DNA from: Marvinbryantia sp964455335
Lineage (GTDB): Bacteria; Bacillota; Clostridia; Lachnospirales; Lachnospiraceae
Length of the DNA stretch: 32,300 nucleotides
Direction: 5' to 3'
NCBI GenBank assembly: GCA_964455335.1
Contig: CAYVVW010000003.1
Coordinates: forward strand, 1 to 32,300
The position numbers and the translations under genes are program-made. Under the pieces are notes generated by a model. It was not told where the DNA came from. It saw only the letters and a list, made by a program, of their open reading frames with translations, and made no database searches. How positions within the stretch are numbered: the first letter of the stretch is position 1; each line of letters opens with the position of its first letter. This document shows positions 16,063 through 23,248 of the stretch, in pieces.

Positions 16063-18236
16063 ATGAAAATAACAGACATAAGCTTAAACTGGACGCTGCA
16101 AGCCGGAGAGCCTTCCCACATTCCCGGAATGCCTGCGGATACCAAGACGGTAGATCTGCCCCATGACTTTATGATCGGCTCAGACGTAGCGGAAAATGCC
16201 AAAAACGGCGGGGGCGGCGGGTTTTATCCCGGAGCTTTGATGTCCTACACCAAAAAGCTGGACATCCCAGAGAAACTGCGCGGGCAGCGGGTGCTGGCCC
16301 GGTTCGACGGGTGCGCCGGGCTTGCGAAAATCATTGTCAACGGACATGTGGCGGGCCGCCATCACTACGGATATACGCCTTTCACCGTAGACCTATCGCC
16401 GTATCTTTATTATGGCGCCAAGAACCGATTGACGGCGGTCTGCGGCACGGACGCAGAGCCGAACGCACGTTGGTACGCCGGTGGAGGGCTGTACCGGCAT
16501 GTAACGCTTCTGACTGCACCCACCGTCCATTTATCGCCCGATCCAATATTTGCCCGTCTCAGCCACATGGTCGGTGGCGATGCTTTTGTGACGGTGGAAG
16601 TGTCGGCAGAGAACCACACCGGAGCGGATGCCATGCGCTGGGCTGAACTGAGCCTCATTCCGGAAAACGATGCGCAAGCGGGCGTCTCGGGGCGCATATG
16701 CATCTTCATGCCAGCGGGGGAGCGCGCATCGGCGCGGACGACCGTCTGTGTGGAAAACGCGCGGATCTGGGATGTCGATCATCCGGCGCTCTATCGTGTC
16801 TGCGTGAATCTTTCGGATGGACAATCCACTACCGACACGGCGGAGACGATTTTCGGCATCCGCCAAATCACAGTTGACGCCAAATACGGCCTGCGGTTAA
16901 ACGGCAAAACCATCCATCTCCGGGGCGGCTGCATCCACGCGGACAACGGCATTTTAGGCGCAGCGTCCTTCTATGACAGCGAGTACAGAAAGGTGAAGCT
17001 GCACAAAGACAACGGATTCAACGCCCTGCGCCTTGCGCACAACCCCGCCTCCCCGGAACTTATGGAGGCTTGCGACCGTCTGGGAATGCTTGTCATTGAC
17101 GAGGCTTTCGATGTGTGGACGATGCCGAAAAGATATTATGATTTTAGCCAGTTTTTTGAGCGCGAGTGGGAAGTGGAATTGGATGCATTTATAAAGCGGG
17201 ATCGCAATCACCCGTGTGTCCTGGCATGGTCCGTTGGCAACGAACTTCCCGAGCAGGGCGGCTTGTCCGATGGATATAAATGGAGCGCCAGATTAGCCTG
17301 CCGCGTCCGCGAGCTGGATCCTACCCGACCCGTCGCGGGGGCGCTCTGTTCTTTCTTTCACAGCCTTGACGATGCCGACAGCGCGGAATACTGGCGCTCT
17401 ATCCGCGAATCCGCGGTGCAACCCGACGGGTTTTTGAACAACCTGGACGGCAGATTTGGACGGGAGATCTGGAATCCCCGAACGGAAGCATTCTGCGCCC
17501 CTTGGGACATTGTGGGGTACAATTACATGAACTATCATTATGACGAAGCCGCCCGCCTGTTCCCGAACCGCGTCATCTGCGCAACGGAGTCTAAGCCTAG
17601 AGAGTTTGAGGAATATTGGAAAGACGTGGAAAAGCGCCCCTATCTGATCGGAGATTTTGCGTGGACAAGCCATGACTACATTGGCGAGGCCGGCATCGGC
17701 AGAACGCTGTATGCAGAGCCAAAGGAAGCCCAAAGCGCGGCGAGGAAGTGGAACTTCTCCTCAACGGAACAAGCTTAGGACGAACGGCAGTGGCGCATTT
17801 TAAAGCGGAGTTTGATGTCTCTTGGCATCCCGGCACGCTAGAAGCGGTGAGTTATGCCGCCGATAAAAGATTAAGCAGTGACAAGCTTGTCAGCGGCGGC
17901 GCGGCATCCAAACTCATTCTAACAGCGGAAAAGCCGGGCTTAACCGCCAACGGAGACAGCTTGTGCTTTGTGAGGATCGATGCCACAGACGCAAACGGAG
18001 TGCCCGCTCCTTTTACGGAAGAAAAAATAAGCGCCGCCGTTTCGGGCGCGGCGAGGCTCGTGGCGTTCGGTACGGGACGCCCTTGTACGGAGGAAAATTA
18101 TCAGAGTGGCGAAATCACGCTCTACCGTGGCTCAGCCTTAGCGATCCTGCGCGCAAAAATAACGCCGGGAACTGCAACACTGAAAATATCTTCTGAAAAT
18201 CTAGGAGACGCGCAAATCGAACTGCCTGTAAAATGA
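16063..18236 (+). pseudogene. Broken glycoside hydrolase family 2 gene (internal deletion with frameshift)
   Basis: The first part (16063-17778, 571 residues) is a GH2 beta-galactosidase with jelly-roll (DLPHDFMIG), Ig-like domain and barrel, including E394 in WSVGNELPE and E509 in CATESKPRE. It runs normally to DYIGEAGIG, then departs from the family at about base 17720 and stops. A second frame (open across 17733-18236) carries the usual following domains, starting GEEVELLLNGTSLG and continuing through an invasin/Big-like C-terminal domain ending QIELPVK. In relatives roughly 80-100 residues normally separate these two landmarks, so a few hundred bases seem to be missing and the reading frame is shifted. 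An assembly error is possible. The catalytic barrel might still fold, but loss of the end of the barrel makes activity doubtful. The second frame has only a poorly placed GTG at 17748. Confidence 0.75.
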
Positions 18237-18350
18237 CGTATGGCGCTGCTTGATGCCGGGTAAGACAATTCGGATCAAAGTGTCAAAAGCAAAGGGACTT
18301 GGCGAAAATTTTTCAAAAAACGATTGTCAATGTTTCGGTAACCGTTTCAG

Positions 18351-18382
18351 TATCCCCGAACCGCCATCACGGCTCGGGGATA
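18351..18382. other. Hairpin between convergent genes, possible terminator without T-run
   Basis: TATCCCCGA (18351-18359) pairs with TCGGGGATA (18374-18382), enclosing CCG/CGG and a six-base loop. It lies in the 202-nt gap between the broken GH2 gene and the convergent corrinoid-binding-protein gene. No T-run follows on either strand, so its terminator role is uncertain. Confidence 0.6.
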
Positions 18383-18393
18383 ACTCGCATATC

Positions 18394-18417
18394 ATGATGT
18401 TGCGGTAAAAAGATGCC
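18394..18417 (-). repeat. 24-nt post-stop motif, copy 2
   Basis: The copy differs from copy 1 at one base (GCAACATCAT in place of GTAACATCAT). It starts 21 nt after the stop codon of the binding-protein gene. No GATGCC partner lies upstream, so the terminator-like fold of copy 1 is not available here. Confidence 0.7.
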
Positions 18418-18438
18418 CCAACCGTTCCGTTTCAAAAC

Positions 18439-19674
18439 CTACTCTGCCGTTTCTGGCAATTTCACCGTGTGCATCAACTCGTAGCCCTCCATCAATTCCG
18501 GATGGATGATGGCCACCATGTCCGCAAATTTTTCATCCATTGCCGCGCTGTTGATGTAATAATCTTTCCCATAGACGTAGACGCGGTCATTTTGGAATGC
18601 GGCAAATTCCGCAAAGAGCGGCTCTTCTGCCAAAAGAGCCTCCTTGTCCTGCATGTATGTGACCACGCTGGAGTAAATGAGGACATCCGCCTCTTTTGCC
18701 TTGTCCAAAAATTCCTCCATGTTGATCTGCATGCTGCCTTCCCCCTCGAGGTCTTTTAGGGCATAAATGCCGCCCGCCTCCTCAACAGTTTTTGCCGCAG
18801 ACGATTCGCCGCCGTGGGTATAGACCACGCCATCATAGACCATGCCAATGGCGACAACCGGACGTTCTTCTTCTGTCACTTGCGCCGCCATTTCCTTCAA
18901 TTCGTCCCTGCGCGCGATTTTTTCGTCAAAACGCTCGCCCGCCTGCTGCTCCTGATTGTACAACGCGCCAAACAGCTTCATCCACTCCAGCTGCCCCTCG
19001 CCGGTTGGCTCCATCCATTCCGTGACGGAAATATAGGGAATCTGCACCTCATCGAGCTGCGCCGCAAACTGGACGGACGTCTCCTCCCCGCCATTGATCA
19101 GCACCACGTCCGGGCTTGCCTCCACCACCTGCTCGATGTCGCCCGTGGCGTACTGATCCCACGCAAGGTAGGCCGTCTTTCCGCTCTCCACGTTGTCCAC
19201 GATTTCCGGAATCGTCCATTCCTCCGCCGGGGTCGTCACGACCGCCAGGGAATCAAACAAGGCGGGGTCGCCCAGCTGCCCGATGAGGCCCGCCTGGGTG
19301 GTAGAGCAAATCATCGCGCGCTCCACCGGCGTGCGGATCACCATGGTATCCGCATATCCTTCCGGCACATCCGCCTCCCTTGGCACCAGCAGCCGCTCAT
19401 TCCCATCGCCGTCCGTGACCAGCTTCACGCCATCATCCAAAAGCGTGATCGAAAAATTTTGCGCAAAGCGCAATTCCATTGCCTCTCCCGCAGAAACCGC
19501 GCCTTCTTCGGCAGATGCCACATCCCCATCAGTAGGCGCCGCGCTCTCCGAGGCCCCAACTTCCGTTTGCGTTCCTTCCGTCTCTGCCCCCACTCCCGCA
19601 CCGGGAAATGCCAACAGGGCACCCGCCATCGCGACCGCAAACAGGCGTTTTTTCCATTCCATTTGATTCCTCAT
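18439..19674 (-). CDS. ABC transporter substrate-binding protein, BtuF/FepB-type (likely corrinoid)
   Basis: A 411-residue periplasmic-binding-protein-type (PF01497-like) receptor. An N-terminal signal peptide is clear (KKRLFAVAMAGALLAFPGAG), followed by an acidic, low-complexity linker. The fold then shows PDVVLINGGEE, RPVVAIGMVYDG and VEEAGGIYAL, typical of metal-complex and vitamin B12 receptors. No cysteine follows the signal peptide, and the only cysteine (MICSTTQ) lies inside the mature protein. It is therefore not a standard lipoprotein, and anchoring by an uncleaved signal or release would be needed. AAGGAGG is ten bases before the ATG, and its first bases come from the last unit of an 18-bp tandem repeat. 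It is the third gene of the riboswitch-controlled operon, after permease and ATPase; the riboswitch suggests cobalamin or a related corrinoid as ligand. Confidence 0.85.
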   Translation of the reverse strand: MRNQMEWKKRLFAVAMAGALLAFPGAGVGAETEGTQTEVGASESAAPTDGDVASAEEGAVSAGEAMELRFAQNFSITLLDDGVKLVTDGDGNERLLVPREADVPEGYADTMVIRTPVERAMICSTTQAGLIGQLGDPALFDSLAVVTTPAEEWTIPEIVDNVESGKTAYLAWDQYATGDIEQVVEASPDVVLINGGEETSVQFAAQLDEVQIPYISVTEWMEPTGEGQLEWMKLFGALYNQEQQAGERFDEKIARRDELKEMAAQVTEEERPVVAIGMVYDGVVYTHGGESSAAKTVEEAGGIYALKDLEGEGSMQINMEEFLDKAKEADVLIYSSVVTYMQDKEALLAEEPLFAEFAAFQNDRVYVYGKDYYINSAAMDEKFADMVAIIHPELMEGYELMHTVKLPETAE

Positions 19675-19688
19675 TGTTGTTTCTCCTC

Positions 19689-19778
19689 CTTTTACAACGT
19701 GATTTTCTTTTACAACGTGATTGCCTTTTACAATGTGATTTCCTTTTACAACACGCTTCCCTTTTACAACATGATTTC
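19689..19778 (-). repeat. Five 18-bp tandem repeats in the leader of the binding-protein gene
   Basis: The plus-strand unit is CTTTTACAACGTGATTTC, in five consecutive copies of exactly 18 bases with few changes, plus a degenerate sixth. On the minus strand each unit ends GTTGTAAAAG, and the copy next to the gene supplies the A-rich start of AAAAGGAGG, the ribosome site. Confidence 0.9.
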
Positions 19779-19786
19779 CTTTTCTA

Positions 19787-19810
19787 ATGATGTTACGGCC
19801 AAAAGATGCC
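19787..19810 (-). repeat. 24-nt post-stop motif, copy 3
   Basis: The motif starts 12 nt past the stop of the ATPase gene and abuts the tandem repeat. It differs from copy 1 at two bases (TTTTGGCCG in place of TTTTTACCG). Confidence 0.7.
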
Positions 19811-19822
19811 TTGCGGATTGTT

Positions 19823-21058
19823 TCATGCTTCGCTGTCTCCGCTTCGCTCCGGTCGGTGCGAAACGCGTGCCAACTCCCCGGACAGCTCGGCTATCGTTGC
19901 AATGCGGCGGACATGACTCGCGCCGCCATAGATTGCGTCCAGCTCCTCCCGCGCGCGCAAGGCGAACACTTCCTTCCCCTCCCTTGCGGCCTTTGCCAGG
20001 ATGCGGACGTTGTTTTCATTTTCCTTGCCGATGGGAAATCCCGCGTCGACCAGCGCGCCGCACGTTTGCACCCAGCGGTTTGCCTCCCGCACGGACTCTT
20101 CCGTGACCGGCGTGAACGCGGGGGTTTCCACGACCGTCAGCCCCATGTCGCGCGCCACCACGCAATCCACGTCCTGCGCCTGCAAAATTCCGGTGGCGAC
20201 CCCCATGCCAAGCCGCGCGGCCATGCGGTAAATGGGAATGCCGCAACCCGCCCCCGCCACGACAAATAGCTCCGGCGCCGCCTTGTTGCACAGCTCCACG
20301 CTGCCGAGCAAGGCATCATAATGCGCCCCCTCAATGTCATACAGCGCGCTCAGGGTCTCGCGCCGCACGATGTCCTCCGGCCTCCCCTGCGCCACAATGT
20401 GCCCGCCCTTTACCATCAGCACCACCTGGCAAAACTTCACGGCAAGGTCAATATCGTGCAGGGCAAGGATCACCGTAAGCCCCGTCGTCCGCGCAAGGCC
20501 ATTCAAAATGCGGATCACCTCGATCTTGTGCTTGATATCCAAGTGGCTCGTTGGCTCGTCCAGCACAATCAACTCCGGTGTCTGGGCAAGGGCGCGGGCA
20601 ATCAGCACTTTTTGCTTTTCGCCGTCACTCAAACTCATAAAATCCCGCTCGCGCAGCTCCCACGCGCCCACCTTTTTCAGACAATTATCCACAATCTCTC
20701 CATCCTCCGGGGATAATTTTCCGAAAAACCCCGTGTATGGCGCGCGCCCCATCGCCACAATCTCCCGCGCGCAGGTCAGGCTCAGCTGTAGCTTTTCCGT
20801 CAGGACCACCGCCATTTTTTTCGCCTTGTCCGCCTGGCGCATCCGCTCCAGAGGCTCATCCCCGATATAGACGCATCCCCCAACGGGTGCCAGCATGCCC
20901 GCCAGCGTGCGCAGCACAGTCGATTTCCCCGCGCCATTTGGCCCAATCAGGCAAAGCGTCTGCCCCTTGCACGCCTGGATGTCCACATCCTGAACCACCG
21001 TTTTCTTTTCATAACCCACATCCAGCCCTTCGGTGCGCAAAATGGGTTTCAAAGCCAT
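19823..21058 (-). CDS. btuD: ABC transporter ATP-binding protein, BtuD/FecE type with C-terminal extension
   Basis: A 411-residue ATPase. Walker A is GPNGAGKST (39-47), the signature is LSDGE (143-147), Walker B is LIVLDEPT (163-170) and the switch His is H201. It couples ATP hydrolysis to uptake through the neighbouring FecCD-type permease. The usual domain ends near residue 255. About 150 more residues follow (VVAGAGCGIPIYRMAARLG, VDCVVARDMGLTVVETPAF), an alpha/beta-looking domain I cannot name that is also attached to ATPases of some clostridial corrinoid or iron uptake systems. The start is ATG 21058, just after a G-rich site and five bases past the permease stop; a longer in-frame start at 21253 would lie wholly inside the permease gene. 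The corrinoid role comes from the riboswitch. Confidence 0.87.
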   Translation of the reverse strand: MALKPILRTEGLDVGYEKKTVVQDVDIQACKGQTLCLIGPNGAGKSTVLRTLAGMLAPVGGCVYIGDEPLERMRQADKAKKMAVVLTEKLQLSLTCAREIVAMGRAPYTGFFGKLSPEDGEIVDNCLKKVGAWELRERDFMSLSDGEKQKVLIARALAQTPELIVLDEPTSHLDIKHKIEVIRILNGLARTTGLTVILALHDIDLAVKFCQVVLMVKGGHIVAQGRPEDIVRRETLSALYDIEGAHYDALLGSVELCNKAAPELFVVAGAGCGIPIYRMAARLGMGVATGILQAQDVDCVVARDMGLTVVETPAFTPVTEESVREANRWVQTCGALVDAGFPIGKENENNVRILAKAAREGKEVFALRAREELDAIYGGASHVRRIATIAELSGELARVSHRPERSGDSEA

Positions 21059-21063
21059 CCCCC

Positions 21064-22095
21064 CTAGTCCCGCAGCAACAGCCACACCACAATCGGCGCC
21101 CCGATGACCGCCGTCACCGCGCCGAGCGGCAATTCCACGGGGGAGAGCAGGTTGCGCGCCACAAAATCGCACAGCCCGGCCATCACGCCCCCGCCAAGGG
21201 CAGCCGCCGGGATCAGCGCGCGGCCGTCTGACGTGTGAAACAAAATGCGGCAAATGTGCGGCACAGCCAGTCCGATGAAGGAAATCGGGCCGGCAAACGC
21301 AGTGACCGCCGCCGTCAAAATGCTAGAGAGGACAATCAGGGCGTAGCGCGTGCGCTTCACGTGAATGCCCATGCTGGCCGCATAACGGTCCCCCATGCCC
21401 AGCACGTTCAAAGGCTTTGCCAGACAAAATGAGAGGGCAATCACCGGCACAACGATGGCATACAGCGCTCCGACCTGTGCCCAGGTAAACCCGGCGAAAC
21501 TCCCCATGCTCCACATGGTAAACGTCTTTAAGTTTTCCTTTTCCGCAAAGGCCGTCAAAAGGCTCGTCGCCGCGCTGCACACATAACCCGCCATCATGCC
21601 AATGACCAGCAACGTGACGATGCTGCGCGCCTTTCTGGCAGCAGCCACCACGATTGCCATCACCAGCATGGCGCCCACAAACGCGCCAAATACCAGAAAC
21701 ATCGGCGTCACGCGCGACACGCCGAAAGTAAAGCCGCCCATAAGCACGAGGCCCACAAACAGAGACGCGCCCGAGGACACCCCAAGGACATACGGCTCTA
21801 CGATCGGATTCGCAAAAAATGTCTGCAGCAAATAGCCGGAAACCGCCAGCGCAGCCCCGCCCGCTACCGATGCCAGCGCACGCGGCAGGCGAATTTTCCT
21901 TATGATGAGATACTTACTGTCTGAGGCATCCACTTTTCCCAAGAGGACGCGCACAATATCCCCCACGGAAATATCCGCAGACCCAACGCCCACATTCAGC
22001 AAAAAAAGCAGTGCCAACGCGCCCGCAAGAAGCAAAAAGCATACTCCCCACGCGACCCGCCGGCCGGTTCCCCTTTGATTTTCCACCAAATCCAC
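21064..22095 (-). CDS. btuC: ABC transporter permease, FecCD/BtuC family (likely corrinoid uptake)
   Basis: A 343-residue membrane protein with about nine to ten hydrophobic segments. FecCD/BtuC landmarks are RLPRALASVAGGAALAVSGY (residues 69-88), NPIVEPYVLGVSSGAS and GPISFIGLAVPHICR near residue 268. It forms the pore for a cobalamin or other metal-complex substrate, as a dimer with two ATPase subunits. The start is uncertain. GTG 22095 abuts GGAAGG (22096-22101), while in-frame TTG 22089 and GTG 22086 lie six and nine bases from it, so the true start is probably 22086 or 22089, giving about 340 residues. It is the first gene after the cobalamin riboswitch. Confidence 0.92.
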   Translation of the reverse strand: MDLVENQRGTGRRVAWGVCFLLLAGALALLFLLNVGVGSADISVGDIVRVLLGKVDASDSKYLIIRKIRLPRALASVAGGAALAVSGYLLQTFFANPIVEPYVLGVSSGASLFVGLVLMGGFTFGVSRVTPMFLVFGAFVGAMLVMAIVVAAARKARSIVTLLVIGMMAGYVCSAATSLLTAFAEKENLKTFTMWSMGSFAGFTWAQVGALYAIVVPVIALSFCLAKPLNVLGMGDRYAASMGIHVKRTRYALIVLSSILTAAVTAFAGPISFIGLAVPHICRILFHTSDGRALIPAAALGGGVMAGLCDFVARNLLSPVELPLGAVTAVIGAPIVVWLLLRD

Positions 22096-22163
22096 CCTTC
22101 CGAAATGCGCGTTCCTTTTTCAGCCCAATCCCCTTTTTCCACATACCTGCAACGGATCTCCGT

Positions 22164-22211
22164 GCTATCGCAAACGACAAAAGTATTTGCCGTTTACGAT
22201 AGCCCCTCCGA
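22164..22211 (-). repeat. Dispersed stem-loop element, copy B
   Basis: The 40-nt palindrome at 22164-22203 folds in minus-strand RNA as an 18-bp stem (GCUAUCGUAAACGGCAAA with its partner) and loop UACU. Its only irregularities are two G-U pairs. It lies in the corrinoid operon leader, between the riboswitch terminator and the permease start, and matches copy A at 4090-4132. Confidence 0.8.
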
Positions 22212-22223
22212 TCTGTCCGATCC

Positions 22224-22249
22224 AAAAAAACCGCCTCCAGATGAGGCGG
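22224..22249 (-). terminator. Riboswitch-controlled intrinsic terminator
   Basis: Read on the minus strand, CCGCCTC (22249-22243), a five-base loop and GAGGCGG (22237-22231) precede seven T (22230-22224). It stands 70 nt downstream of the aptamer and before the permease gene, as expected for transcriptional control by cobalamin. Confidence 0.88.
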
Positions 22250-22283
22250 GTATCCCACACGTCGCGCATGCATAAGCGCAACC

Positions 22284-22474
22284 ATTATCCCGTCATGCCT
22301 CGTGACCGGCGATAATCCGTCGTAAGCAGGCTTCCTGGCTCACAGATCCACACCCCTCGCCCCCTTCCCAGTTTCCCAGTGGGGCCATCTTGCGAGAGAT
22401 TCCCTGTTTACAGTTGCGGGACAGCACAGGCCTTGCACCTGTTTTCCTTTTCACCCATTGCGGGCACTTACAAC
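22284..22474 (-). ncRNA. Cobalamin riboswitch
   Basis: On the minus strand the B12 box reads GAGCCAGGAAGCCTGC (22341-22326), and the core contains CTGTCCCGCAACTGTAA. The closing stem P1 pairs GUUGUAAG (22474-22467) with CUUACGAC (22326-22319) through one G-U pair. A hairpin of P13 type (ATTATC with GATAAT, 22284-22316) follows directly. Its loop contains GAGGC, complementary to the GCCTC of the downstream terminator. Binding of a cobalamin normally switches such operons off. This identifies the downstream ABC transporter as a corrinoid importer. Confidence 0.95.
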
Positions 22475-22542
22475 TATGACCTATATATAACCTGTATAAA
22501 CCTAATATACCGATGCCAGGGTAGAAAGCCCTTTCCCACGAT

Positions 22543-22599
22543 GGCACGATGCCCCATCGTGCCAAATGCCCGATATGAGGAAAAAGCGGAGATTTGGCA
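22543..22599. other. Two overlapping inverted repeats upstream of the riboswitch
   Basis: GGCACGATG (22543-22551) and CATCGTGCC (22555-22563) form a 9-bp hairpin with a 3-nt loop. TGCCAAAT (22560-22567) and ATTTGGCA (22592-22599) form a second pair that shares four bases with the first. Neither has a T-run. The remainder of the 22475-22788 stretch holds no gene I can support. Confidence 0.6.
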
Positions 22600-22788
22600 C
22601 ACGTTCAGCCCCGACCATCGTAAGCGATCCCATGTGAAAAGTCAACCCTTTCTATTGCTTTAGCGTGGGATTTTTCAACTGCCAGCGTCAAATCAACCTG
22701 AATGTGTTCGCCTTCTTTTGCCTCCAACAAATGTAAAAGACGTTTTCGATACAAAGTTCCATGGCGAAAAACACACTTGTTTTGGGGA

Positions 22789-22817
22789 TTGACGGCATTC
22801 CGCTTTCATTGTACAAT
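22789..22817 (+). promoter_or_regulatory. Sigma-A-type promoter of the 57-residue gene
   Basis: TTGACG (22789-22794), a 17-base spacer and TACAAT (22812-22817), each one base from consensus. The downstream gene begins about 90 nt later. Confidence 0.75.
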
Positions 22818-22907
22818 GAAATCTACCTTAACGGCGCCAAGCGTTCTCCACGCCCGCGCCGCCAGACCGACCAGACGCAACCATGCGAACGAGAAAGGAG
22901 CATCGCC

Positions 22908-23081
22908 ATGACATTGGAGGAAATGAAAGCCGAGGACATCAAGAATGCCGCGAAAACCTATGCCCGCCGGCTTTTGCGTTCCGGAAAAATCCAGGTAAAC
23001 GAACTGACCGACTACTTCCCGAACCTCACCGACAGGGATGTGCTAGACCTCGAGTCCGAAATGCGGCGCACCACGACTTGA
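22908..23081 (+). CDS. Small conserved-looking protein of 57 residues, unknown function
   Basis: A short, highly charged protein beginning MTLEEMKAEDIKNAAKTY and ending SEMRRTTT. It looks soluble and mostly helical, with no membrane segment or cysteine. AAAGGAG at 22894-22900 lies seven bases before ATG 22908, and a good promoter is about 90 nt upstream, so I prefer this start to the in-frame upstream ATG at 22761, which lies ahead of the promoter. It stands alone, divergent from the corrinoid operon. The pattern 'RRLLRSGKIQVNELTDYFPNLT' suggests a helix-turn-helix-like or short regulatory protein, but I recognise no family. The next 167 nt, to the convergent transglutaminase-like gene, hold no feature I can support. 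Confidence 0.65.
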   Translation: MTLEEMKAEDIKNAAKTYARRLLRSGKIQVNELTDYFPNLTDRDVLDLESEMRRTTT

Positions 23082-23248
23082 TTTCCAAAACCCCGCGAGA
23101 CACTATGGGACACCGCAACCGCGCCGCTGAAACGTGGCCGCAAAAACCGCAACGAATTTTTCAGGCAATGCCGGTCACGGGCGCGGGCAAGACACCGTTT
23201 CCGATCCATGCCCGAAATCGGGGATGTTGCGCGAAATCACGCCCGAGA

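Noticed and set aside
18325..18350. LacI/CcpA-like operator in TTTCGGTAACCGTTTC with TTGACA nearby on the minus strand
   Set aside because: The palindrome has only four-base arms, the catabolite-site consensus is off by one base, no -10 box follows, and no gene lies downstream in the right direction.
19678..19810. CRISPR-like repeat array
   Set aside because: Units are contiguous 18-mers with no spacers and no cas genes in the window.
18814..20106. Plus-strand open frame of 430 codons spanning the corrinoid receptor and the ATPase end
   Set aside because: It runs antisense to two convincing genes and through the 18-bp repeats (which give it FYNVISFYN-type repeats); no start signal supports it.
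22293..22565. Minus-strand 90-codon frame over the riboswitch
   Set aside because: The conserved bases are fully explained by the cobalamin aptamer; no ribosome site.
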